NCBI RefSeq assembly: GCF_963678635.1
Contig: NC_087062.1
Coordinates: forward strand, 91,551,845-91,615,844
DNA from: Symsagittifera roscoffensis
Lineage: Eukaryota > Xenacoelomorpha > Acoela > Convolutidae
DNA length: 64,000 nucleotides
Direction: 5' to 3'
Each line of letters opens with the position of its first letter. The stretch's first letter is position 1. Made by a program: the position numbers and the translations under genes. Below, one piece after another: positions 41,119 to 52,866 of the stretch. A model generated the notes under the pieces. It was not told where the DNA came from. It made no database searches and was given only the letters and a program-made list of their open reading frames with translations.

Positions 41119-44079
41119 ATGAGTCTAGACAAGTCAAGGATACCTAAACGAAGTAATAGCTCTAGGAAATTCATACCTAAAAAGCAAAGAAAAACAATGA
41201 CCGATCTTTTTGTGGATTGGATCAAACGAGCCCGGACCGACAAAGAGGAGACGGTTTCAGGCAGAATGGTTGAAACGAGGAGTCAGAAGACCTCAGATGA
41301 GAGAAAAAAATTGTTAGAAGTGGAGGTCAATACGGACCAGGCCATGAATGACAACCAGGAAGTACATGAACTGGAAGGGAGAGGCAGAAGGCTGGCGAGT
41401 GAATCTACTCCGGTAGAACAAGGCCATGATTTTGCCACTTCCACCGGGACATTGGATCGAGAGGAGATGTCGGAACTGTCCGACATCTCAACTGAAATAG
41501 CGGCAACTAGAAGGTCTCCAACAGACAACACCATGATGGCAGGCGGGACTGAGAAACAAACAACGTCATCATCGTTCTCAGAAAGAATGAGGAACACCTT
41601 AGGAAACATCTTTCCATTCACCATGGGAATGGGCGCAGGAAATGAAGGTGAATTCCAGGAGGAGGAGGAGGACGAAAAAGAGCAAGAGGATTTTGGATCT
41701 CAAGTCAGCCTCAATAGTTCGACCCAGGAGAATGAGGCATACGTCGAAAGAGACAAATTTGGTGTGGTGAGAACGATAAGCAATGAGGTAAACACACCGG
41801 GCCAGTCGAGAGGCTTCGCGATTATGACGAATTCAGAGCCGCAAACTGGGGAGAGTAGAAACAGAGGGCTAGGCAACGCATTGGCGCGTCCTGAGGTGAA
41901 TAATGAAAAGACGTCGAGGCAGAGGGTCAAGGCCCGAATCTCGACCAGCATGAAGCTACCTGGGACCGACAGGGTTACACCGCCACTAGTGACACCACTC
42001 GTGGATAACGGGGCAGCACTAGAAGAAGCCTTGAACAACATAGTGGACAGTTTAGGAGAACAAAACGAACAGATGTCCATAAGAATGAGTGAACTAGAAA
42101 GAGCAGTTCACATTGAAAGAGAAAGTCTGCGGGAAGAAATAAATCGCAATAGGCAAGAAGTTGGTAGGAGCGAAAAACGCTTGAAAGAAAAAATGGACGA
42201 GCATATAGTGAAGAACTTGTCGCGAATGACAAGAGAAGCGGAACAGAGAGAGTTACGCTTAAGAGACGACATGGAGAAGTTAAGAATTCAGCAAGAGCAG
42301 TCTCTTGGGACTCTTGACACAAAGATAGACGCGATGATGGAGAGGCGAACTCAGGCTATCATGGATAGGTTGGACGGGCTACTAAGCAGCAAGAGTGGAC
42401 CAAAAGAAGGGGAACCGAACTCGGGAGGTCCCAGCAGGGAGCCGAAGGTGAACTTCAATGACCATCAAAAGAGGAGGACATATGGATCCACTAGAGGCAG
42501 GGGCAGTTCATCAGGCTATGCCTCAAGGGATAATAGAACATGGGGCCCGAACAGTAGAGCAAGTTCAACGGGGAACAGACATACCTCTAATGAACCACCA
42601 ACGCAAGGCGCACATGCGACTGGGAGAAGTGATTCCGGTAACAGAGGGCATGCAAGCCCGGGAGGAGTCATGTGGGCCAAGGGGGAAACACTCACGGCGA
42701 TTCGGATTGCAGGGATGCACCGCATACAGAGCCTTTGACGAGGTGTGAGAAACTCAGGCGGGACACTCAAGGGATGCTACGGCAATGGCCACAGCCTTTG
42801 AACCCTAAACAGGTCTCTGGAGACATTCCTTACAAGGTTATCCAGAACCAATGAACGCAGTGAGAAGTCCAGAAGGGTCCTTAAGAAACCAAGATGCTAT
42901 AAAGACGAATCTGATGGCTGTATTGATACCTGGTTAGAGGTAATGAAACTGCATTTTGAGGAGGAGGACTTGTCGGAAAGACAAGAGTGCAGTGCGCTCA
43001 CCAGTAACTTGGAAGGGACAGCCCTGAACTGAGTCATGGCCAAGAAGCAATATCAGCGTGACACAGCCCAGAAAATCTTCGAAATCTTGTTGAACCGTTT
43101 TGGATCAGGGGTGCAGGGGCACCAAGCGATGATGCGCTTCGAGAAACGGAGGCAACGAGAGGATGAAATGATAGACAAGTTTCTCGATGACTTGGAAATG
43201 CTGAGAAGACGCAGCCAACTGGATGAGTCAAACCGAAGGATGAACCTGGCAGCAGCCTCAAAGTTCATTGATGGTGTGAAGAATTATGAACTTCGGACAA
43301 TGCTGGCAACGCATTACACACCACTATCAACCAATGCGCCAACACCAGAGGAGTTGAGGCTCAAGTCAAAGGAATATCTTTTATTGAAACCTCCTTCGAG
43401 ATCTGGTTATTATAAGAACAATTATGGCAATTTTAACAATGGGCCAGCAAACCAAGGAAACAACTGGTACAAACCGAGGGATGATATGGACAAGAGACGC
43501 TCTTGTGCCAATTGCAGTTCAACGGACCATCATGTGTCAGCATGCCCAACTTACAAACAAGGCATGAAAGCAATAGGCTTTAGCCTCGAGGACGAAGATG
43601 CGTCAGAATTGGACCATGAGGATTTCATGAGAGGAGTAATTGCGAAATTCGGCCCGAGGTGTTTCTTTTGCAACTTGGAAGGTCATTTTAAATCAGATTG
43701 TCCGCAATTCTGGGATGCAGTGGCAGACATCAAGCATCCAAGGCATGAGGAAGCTTTATCAGGAGTGAAAGCCAGCAAGGCTCGCCTGTTGAGTGAAGCG
43801 GAGGCGCGCAGAAAAGACAAACCGCAAGAGCTGTCGACGAAGAAGATGCAAGCGGTGACTGAAGAGGCACGTGAACCAAAACCAGTCCTTGCGGCCGATG
43901 ATTTCAAGATTGATTATAGGGCAGCCGCGAGGGATGCTCTAAATAAAGTGCAGCAGGAACTGGTGACGAAAGAGATCGAACAAAAAGTGAAACTTGAACT
44001 GGAGAACGAGAAACTACAGGAGCAACTGAATGCTTCGAAGCAACGGAGGTCGAGGAAACTACAGCACCAAGCAGTTTGA
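41119..44079 (+). pseudogene. element 2 gag (coiled coil, capsid, two zinc knuckles), decayed
   Basis: Starts at the ATG at 41119. The first block is disordered and acidic with a coiled coil (about 42060-42360). A poorly conserved stretch with TGA stops follows. Then comes the capsid in the same frame (ESDGCIDTWLEVMKLHF at about 42905, ILLNRFGSGVQGH, MMRFEKRRQREDEMIDKFL), with another TGA at 43030-43032. Two knuckles, CANCSSTDHHVSAC and CFFCNLEGHFKSDC, match those of element 1 in spacing. The frame is lost again near 44075. The product would be the structural Gag protein that packages element RNA, but this copy cannot make it whole. Confidence 0.8.
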
Positions 44080-44081
44080 GC

Positions 44082-45883
44082 ATGAAACTAAATGTGATCT
44101 CCGGTCAGAGGTTCGGCATGGTGCCACAAGGAAGCAAGATACAGTCGATAATCTCAGTGGCTGGACATCAGGTAATCAGAAATCTGAGTGAACCATCCGA
44201 GTTCATTTTGATGCATTTGGACACATATGCAGATTATCTGAGGCAGGTGGAGCCACGCACTGACTCGAGAGCTGTGCGAGCACTACAAACAACGGGTGGC
44301 CCTCGCATGAAGAAACTTCATGGACGCTACCTGGAGGTCTATGGGCCGTATCAAGTGATGCTGAACGTGGATGGAATCAGTATCTACACTAGGACTTATG
44401 TAACAACAGATGATGACCAAATGGGGCAGATCTATTTGGGTGAGGAGGAACTCAAAGTCCGCAGGATAGGCCACGATGCCATGATGGAACAAGATGCAGT
44501 ACACATTGGGTATGAAGCAGATGTGACCGCACATCTGCTCGACACCAACGGAACAAAAATTGGAGTCACAGGGCTTCTAATGGAGCTAATGATGGATCCT
44601 GCTTGTGAGGTCAACGAGAAGGGCACCAGGGAGAAGAACGATGGAAACGAAGTCGTGGAGGAAGGAACGGATACACCACTGGACCTGGACCCAAACGAGG
44701 TGATCGAAGCGGACGATGAAACCTTACCCTACGCAGAGGAGGATTGGCAGGATCCCGAACAAATAGAGGTTCCCAAGAACTTGGAACCGGATCTTCCGTT
44801 CACGATACAGACTCGTCAGAAGGACGGGACAAGACCCAGAAAGAAATACAATCCTTACGGTGACGACTTTGTAGTGGATTGATAGATCTGAAGAAGATAC
44901 TGGAGAAAGTAGTGGGTTTAGAAGAAATAACTGTGTCACAAGATATTGACATAGTCGATGATCACGATGATGAGTGGGTCGACGACCGGTCGAAGCCCGA
45001 GGTTGAATTCGACGATGAGCAACAGCAGTCATATGAACAAGAGTTGACAAACCTGCGTGTCTTGGAGTGGCTGAACGAAATGACGTCGGACCCAGAGGGG
45101 ACCAGCGTCACAATTCAAGACGTAGATCGTAAAAGCATGAAATACATCAAGACCGAACGAGATGATCCTTCCTGGGCGGCCCAGGAAGGACAACTACTCA
45201 TTCCAGCTTCTAACCTCGACTTGATACCCGGTATGCGATCGACGGGGACGTCGATGGATATTTTTGTCCGGGGAGTGGAGGTAGGACTTACCCACACTGA
45301 AAACTTGATAATAAAAAAATTAAGAGTAGCAAGAGAAACAGGAGACTTAGAAGCAGAAACAGGCGAGGAACCTAAGAAACCTGACCTAGGTAGGGTAGTT
45401 GAGTCGTATTTTAATTTACCAAATGAATATTCAAGTAACATAATACTAACATACAGTGATTTCATACTCACAAATAGAACATGTGCGATAGCAATCACAG
45501 CAGACATGAGTTTTAGGACAGCGTTAGCGGCAGATTTTAAGAGAAAATACAAAAACGTGGTTCGTTTGGAAGCAAAGACCAGGGATAGGGGTTGTAGCGG
45601 CCTTACCTCCGGCTGCGTCACAAATACCGGGAAAATACCTATGCTTCCTGGTAACGAGGGCGACGGAAAAGCAGCACGTGGACCCAGAGAACCTAGTCTT
45701 GTCCTTGTCGAGGTTGAGGGACCTCCTCGTGAAATGGACGTGAAGGAGCTCTCGCTTCCAGTGTACGATCCAAACAGAGGACGACTGCATCCTCGGGAAT
45801 TGTACGCGCTTGTACACGTGATATTCTCTGATACTAATATACAAGTAAATTTACATAAGAAATATTACTTAAGTATAGGCTGA
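44082..45883 (+). pseudogene. element 2 protease stump joined to pol tail and macro domain (internal pol deletion)
   Basis: 44082-44576 matches the region just before the protease of element 1. At about 44577-44592 the sequence reads TGLL and jumps, still in frame, to MMDPACEVNEKGTREK, which in element 1 lies beyond the integrase. Protease, RT, RNase H and integrase, about 4.6 kb, are gone. The tail continues (EEDWQDPEQIEVP, YGDDF), shifts frame near 44878, and reaches the macro domain (AITADMSFRTALAADFKRKY, LPVYDPNRGRLHPRELYAL). Two compensating frameshifts near 45560 and 45735 hide the middle of that domain. It ends LHKKYYLSIG and TGA, as in element 1. Confidence 0.8.
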
Positions 45884-46184
45884 GTGACGTGCGAGAGGGT
45901 GTTAGGCTAAAGACTAAGTTGTATGTAATGTATGATATGTGTGTTATGTTATGTGTTATGTTATTAAGATCGTGGGTAGGAAGGGGTTAGTGACCATGAA
46001 CAACTGGATGACGATCTTAGGAATAGATCCAAAGTTTGGACTGTCCAATCTTAGGTCGAATTCCAAAATTTTAGAGACCGATTGATTTTAATAAATTTTA
46101 GGATAAATATCTTTTAATCTGAACTGTTTTTAAAAAAATTTTAACGATATATGTTAAGGTGAAACTGACGAGTGTGATATTTGT

Positions 46185-46198
46185 GATTTCTTTTCTAG
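46185..46198 (+). promoter_or_regulatory. candidate splice acceptor upstream of ORF3 (element 2)
   Basis: GATTTCTTTTCTAG followed by ATCC lies 79 nt before the ORF3 ATG. It is placed like the acceptor of element 1. The 394-nt spacer after the macro-domain stop shows no other feature. Confidence 0.45.
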
Positions 46199-46277
46199 AT
46201 CCTAATTGATCATTTAATTACTCACTTGAGTCAAAACCTTGAAATCGAATCGAATCAAATCAAATCTGAAGAACAGT

Positions 46278-49200
46278 ATGGACAATTTCAACCTGGATGA
46301 ATTGATGGACCTAGCAGAGGCATATGTAGGACCGATGATAGATGCGATCTATCGTCGGCTGATGGATCGAGACTTCGCTCTGGAGGACCCAGAGGTAGTC
46401 ATGTTGCTGACCGCCCTGATCAACATCTTGGGGCATGACAACCGTGGAGACAGCCCCACGGAAGTCCTGTTGATGGCAGCATATTGAGAGAGGGGAGTAC
46501 TAGACCGCCCGAACATGAGAGTGATGAGGTGGAGAAACGGGGCTCTCTCAGGGAGTGACTTGGCGAATGAGCCTGGATTGGGAAGTTCTAGGACGTACCA
46601 ACCAGGTGAAATGCCTATGCCCTCCAAGCCCAAACCTGGGCCGACGAGAATGCATCAGGAGACGATCAGCGAGGCTGCCTCGTCTGGTTCACCACTGAGA
46701 GCAGCTGTGCCACCAAAGAGGGCAAAAGTAGGACAAAAGTTCAGACGAACCAAACCATGCAAGATCTGGATGGGATAAAGGATGAACTGGAAAGGACGAA
46801 AAGGGAGCTGAACGAAATGACCAAAACCATGCTCATTATGGAGGACGATCGAGACATGTGGAAAAGATTGTTCGAAGACTGCAACAAAAAGCAGGGTCAA
46901 GAAATTGAGCGCTTGAGGCAGGACTACAAAGAGCAATCGGAACAGATGGCGTTGACAACGGCCGTGGAGAAAGTGATACCTGCAAGGAGTATTCCTCGTG
47001 GACAGTCCCCGATGGAGCTCTTGACGCCTCGAGAAATGAGTCAAACAACGGAGAGTGACAATCCCGGACCCTAGTGACACCTTGGGTGACCCCGTCGTGG
47101 AACAAACGGTGAGGAAGCTGATAGAGATAGCTGGACGACTGGTCGCCAACAAGAATGCGCCAGGTTCCGGGGTGACTGCACCCTATGGAACGATCGACGA
47201 CACGGGCAGAGTACGACTCTCCCAGACCGTGATCAGACAGGGGATAAGTGACGTGACGCCACTCATGGGGAGCTCGAACGCCCCAGAGAGAAGAATACAG
47301 AAGATGCCAGCGAAGAAAGTGTCTCGTGTAATGGACGTACAAAAGAACAATCAATTGAGATATAATTTTACGGGAGTTCCGGAGACAGATCCGAGAGCTT
47401 GCTTCAATCGAGCGACTTGGAACCCGGCAGTAAACCTACAACAACCGCCACTGGGGACATCACATCTGATTCTGGGAGACAGCTTGGTCAGAGTACTGTC
47501 GAATTTGAGGACCTCTTAGGTCACCACAGTGATGGCCTTCGGAGGAGCGACCACAGCCCAGTTATATCGAATGGTGGAATTAATGAATCCAGGGAGGATC
47601 CCCAATGTGATGATCCTGGTTGGAACGAATGACATCTCCAGAGGTTTGGATGAGCAGGAAGCACTATGGGAATCAATGATGATGTGTCTGTTTACTACCC
47701 TCTGGCAGAAATTCAATTGCGCGGTACTGACCGTTTGCACTGTGCCAATGAACACGAGGAGATTGACAGCAGCAGGAAGAAGGCACAACGAAGGAACAGT
47801 CGTCGAATAACATCTTGAGGAATCTCGCAAGTCGGAATGCCGGAAGAATGATCCTCATGGACATCGAACATGAAATGAGAGCTATGGATCAGGCCAGACT
47901 GACCAGGGACGCCATCCACTTCGATAGTATCGAAGGACAGGCTTGGTTGAATCGAGTCTTCCAAGAGCGGTTGGATGAACTAGAGGCGGAATTCTTTGAC
48001 ACAGGAGTGCTGAAGGAAGAAGGAACAGCGAATGACGCGGTGATTACCACCTTTGTGCCTCCTAGCCTGGAAACACGCTTGGGGACGGTCCCGGCCGTCA
48101 CGAACTACAGATAACAGAGCTCCAGCGAACCAGGTCAAAGGACAGACGTACAGGATCGATTGGGAGAAGCGCCGATGAGGAGGACCATCCATCCTAGGAG
48201 AAGAATAGGACCTGTCATCCCAATCGAAGAGACAGCCAGCACGTCTAGATCGGACACGAGATCGGAGACGACAAGTACCAGTCGAGAGGAGAGACGCCCG
48301 GGCAGAGGCTCGTTGATGTGGTCAAGACCCATACCATCTCCCTGGCATGTATACAAAGATGAACTGATGAAGCTGGATCTCCAGAGGGTAAGCTTCATCG
48401 AAGAGGCAAGGAGGATGCTGAATGGAGCGACGCTATCCGTCAGCAGACTGTACTCGATAACCGGCGTAGACTGGTTGATAGCCGCTAGCATAAATTTCAG
48501 CTCCACTACGGCCTTGAGATTTGCTGACATTGAGGGACTGCCCTCTAACAACACAATGGGACTAGTGAACGCGAGACCATTGCAAGATGTGAGATTGAAT
48601 CATGATGAAGGGAATCGAGAAGAGAGACCTGGAAGATTTCTAGTGACAAGGGCGCCGATCGGACAACATGTGAAGATGTTCAGGCAAGTGAGCTCACCCC
48701 CAGATCATGTGAAGGAAAGATTATACCCGAAACTAGTGAATCAAGATGGTGATGTCCAAAGATACGGCGGGTTAAAAGCGATAAAGAAAGATGAGACCAT
48801 CTTCGCCGCCTATGACAAAGCAGAAATGAGGAAGGCCAAGATCATGATAGTAGCGAATTCGGAGTTCGTGTATACCTCCAAGTCTCTGTTTTGGCCGGAC
48901 GTTATTATGTTGGCGGCGGTCGATCTGGACCTACTGCAATCGGTATCTCTGGCTATAGGGGTACAAAGGCAGACGGACATGAACCCAATTACGATCGTGT
49001 TTGCTGGCATCAATGACCATCTACACAGTAGAGGTTTTCTGAGCAGACTCAGAGATCCTACAACGGCAGAGAATGCTGTGTGGCCCGCGATAAAAGATAT
49101 CCTTGAGTCGATGGGTGAAGTGGTGGATGCGACGAAGGAGGGGTCGTTCACCAAAGTGACACCAAGAGTAGTATTCGCGTTGTCTCCGGGGTATGCACAT

Positions 49201-52200
49201 CTCCCGGATGGACTGAAGTTCGTGTATGCGATTGTGACCCTGCTTTCGGAAAAAAAATATGATATGATCATATCAGCCCCAAATCGCATGATAGAGATGG
49301 AGAACCTGAGGCCACTCAAGGCTGAACTACCTGCAGTGTGGTCAGATATCTCGAACGCGATGAGAGGATTCAAGGACCATGCGCTACACATGTTAGTGTT
49401 GGACGAGGTGCTGGGGCTGTAACTGTCCAATTTCAGTCGACAGCTCAAACTGAAACCGGGAATAGACGACGACCATCGAGTGATCGCAGCGATGTCCAAC
49501 GACTTATGGTTCCGAGCAATGGAAGTGACAGGTGAAAACACGAGAAGGAAAAATTCACTAGAGACGAGAGCTCAATTGGAGGCGATCGTTTTGAGAACCA
49601 AGCCGGAAGCCAACCAGTGGCTACACCTAAATCCTCGAGTAGCGGCATTGGGTGCAGATGCTTTTGAGCAAGACACTGTGATGATCACGAAGATCCATGC
49701 CTACTTGTTAAAGGAGGTGAACCTGGCGGAAAATGCCGGAGAAAAGACCGCTGAATTTGTAAACAGAATGTGTCAGATTACCCTGGAAACATTCTGGACC
49801 CAGGAAGTGAAGGGACAGGAAGGCTTTGAACGGACAGACAGCATGCTGGAAGGGTTGGGAGCCGGATGGACCGCGTCCTTCTTTGCAAAAGTCTACCCGA
49901 AAGTCTCTCATTACTTGATTAAGGAATTCCTCCAAGCAGTAGTGGAAGTGTCAATAGTGGAACTAATAGCCTTGTTCGTGACGTTTGGAGCAGAGAGTTT
50001 CGTGAAAGGACCGGCGATGCTGCTCACCGAAGGAATCCAGAACCTGCGGTTAGATTGAATTCTAACACTGATTGTGATTACCCACGGAAACTTGGGAGGA
50101 CTAATGAAATTGACACGTTGTCCAGAGCAGATGAGAGAGAGAGCGAGGAATTTAGATATGAAGAAATCCACGGATTCGTGGAATAAGATAAGAGACCTGA
50201 GACACACTCTGATCCAATATCTCTTACAACAAAATCTCTTTGGAACGGGAGAAGATGAGACTATCGAAGGAGAAGAAGATGTTAGACGACATGTTGGAGG
50301 CATGCCCCTGTTAACCGATCTGAGCTTGCTTATGAGAACCGATCCCTTAGCACTGATCAGAGGAGTCACGGAGTTTGTGACAGTGATTTATGGACCAGCA
50401 GTCACGTTTGCGTTCCCTGACGTTAAGGTGGAGGCGTATAGGAGGTCGGTGCTGCACCTGAACCTCATATCAGCAGTGGACGGTAGTGCACTGAACTGGT
50501 GTGAGCAGCACACATTGCGGGATCTCATGAGTGAAGATCTGTTATTTGCGAAAATATCAGAGCCAGAGATGACAGTTATCAATATTGACGATCACTTCCG
50601 TGATCGCATGGGAGAAGTAGAAAGAGGACACATCGAGGTGTTTTCGAAGCTTTCGAATCTGAGACCCTATGATAAAATGAATGGTGAGATAACCAGAGTG
50701 CCTCGTCTCACTGCAGCTTATCATAAAGTGAGAGAAGAGACGAAAGACTGGGGTGATTACGAGAAGCTGCCGGAGGCAATCCCTGAATTCCCTCTGATAA
50801 GAAGGATGTTGCTCGGAGCAGTCTCCGTGGTACAAACTCCTAGGCTGAGAGCATTCGAAACCAATGAAAGGAGAAAAGGGAATTTCGTAGCAACGATGGA
50901 TACATACTTTGTGGGAAGAAATGCTGCTGTGTTACAGTACACACGATTTGCCTATACGGATCAAGCAACGAGAAGGCGAATAAGCAAAGCCGCGACTCCC
51001 AAGCCTGGAAGATTTGATGAGGAATGGGCGGGATTAGGCTTAGCGCCTATGAAGATGAGAGGCAGGACCGAACTGCCTGAGGCCTCCTTGATCCTGACTA
51101 GTGTGAAACCGGAGTTGACGGTAGTAGGAACGCTGCGAACGAGAACCTTCCTAGCACCCTTCGGTTGTGAGGAAATCAAATTGGTCCATGGAGAAGAGGA
51201 AGATAGATCGGCCGGTACATTGATCATACCGAAGTTTCCGGAGGGAACCGACAATGATAAGCAAGGACCCTCGAGCTCAAAGAAGGATATGTCAGAAGGA
51301 GATGATGGACAGGGAGGAAGCCGTCAAACCGAAGAACCCATGCAACAAGATGCAAGTCAAGCTGGTGGGGAAGACAACAGGGCATCGACAAGAGGAGTAT
51401 CCAGCCTGGATTTCAATATCTTCAGTGATCTTGAGAACAACGCGGATACGTTAGAGACGACTGAGCCAGCGGATGAAGGCATTTCGACACTGGAGCCTCC
51501 GTCAGCCTTTATGGAAATGAAACGGAATTTGCCGGAGAGCAGCTCTCCTGGCAATTCAAGAAATAACGAACAAAGAATCCTCATGGAATCACCTAGAAGA
51601 AGAAGAATAAAGGGCTCAGCCAGAGTACCTTTCTTGGGAACGTTGCCCGAAGAAGAATGGGAAGTACATCACCGAGACCACGAAAGTAGGACGGGATGCA
51701 AATTGGACAGAGTGGCGTTCATGGAAGAAGTCTGGACAGTGGTTCAGAGCTAAGGGACCCAGTCCATTTTGAAAACAGGTCTCAACCGACCCTTGATGCG
51801 GGAAGTCCTTGACAAGCTGGATGAGTGTGAAGGAAGATTGAGTGACTTGTTGATTGACTCAGCCACTGATGAAAGTGAAGCGAATTCTCCCATCAAGATG
51901 ACACTGCAGGACGATAAAGGAGAGGTGGTGTATCTGTCAAGAACCAGGAGAGGAACGATGCGATCGAAATTGGTGATTGATAAGATCAACGCGATGAAAA
52001 TGAAGTTAGGCAGCAGAATGATGACAAGGAGAGTAGGAAGACGAAGGTGGATTCGGAGATATCGATGAGAGCTGTCAATTCAGCGAAAAAGAAACGAGTC
52101 GAAGAAGTCATGGATTTGGGACAAGGTGATTATCAATTGCCTGGCACAGATAAAATGTTGACTGATATAGCGATGGTGCCACCCATTCTCATGGCGGGAA

Positions 52201-52866
52201 TAAAGTCAACAGGTTATAAATCCAAGAGGAGTGACCGCACTCTGACTGGAGCAACCTTAGAAATGGAAATACTCAGCCAATGTGGAGAGAGCACAATGAA
52301 AGACTTTGAGCCATCTTCCATGAATCACGGAAAGGGAAATGTCGCAAGACAACTAGTACCAGTGGAATATAACCGACTGAAAGTATCGGAGGCTGTGTCG
52401 ATAGATGAACCCGCCGGTGGATACATGGAAATGTTGAAGTACCGAAACTTGGCTAGAGGGTATGTGATGGCTTTGGAAGACAAGAGTGCCATGGAGGGTT
52501 ATCTGGAGACAATGTTGCAAGGCACCACCCTCAAGCAGAAGGCGTACGGGACTTTAGCGTCGTCTGAGATACAGGTAGAAACGATGGAGCAGTTGGTGAG
52601 CCTTCCAAGAAAAGTAGTGGTGTTACGGTACTTCGAAGAAGAGATGAGGACTGCGCCAAGAATACACGCTCTCATGGCAGTACCTTACGTAAGAACAGAG
52701 TTACAACTGCGGTTTGCCTGGTGTATGATGGGACTGACTCGCGAAGAATATGATTCAGAAGAAAGGAAGAGGTCAAAAGAAGAGAAGGTTTTCCTTATGA
52801 CGAATCTGAGGGATCTGATAATCCAAGAGTGCGAAGCGGAGAGACGCTCTCTGTTTCATTCGATTC
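46278..52866 (+). pseudogene. element 2 ORF3 homologue (SGNH plus SGNH-like domain), decayed
   Basis: Start ATG at 46278 (MDNFNLDELMDLAEAY), corresponding to the ORF3 start of element 1. The SGNH domain keeps LILGDSLVRVL (about 47470), LVGTNDISRG (about 47620) and DAIHFD (about 47912), so the catalytic set is conserved although the frame is broken. The second SGNH-like domain is open at 48160-49422 (VANSEFVYTS, FAGINDHLHSRG, LSPGYAHLPDGLKFVYA). In-frame stops include TGA 46485, TAG near 47517, TAA near 49420, TGA near 50056 and TAA near 51751. Frameshifts lie near 46750, 47810, 52050 and 52830. Identity to element 1 is roughly half by eye, much lower than the closeness of the PPT and PBS. Confidence 0.8.
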
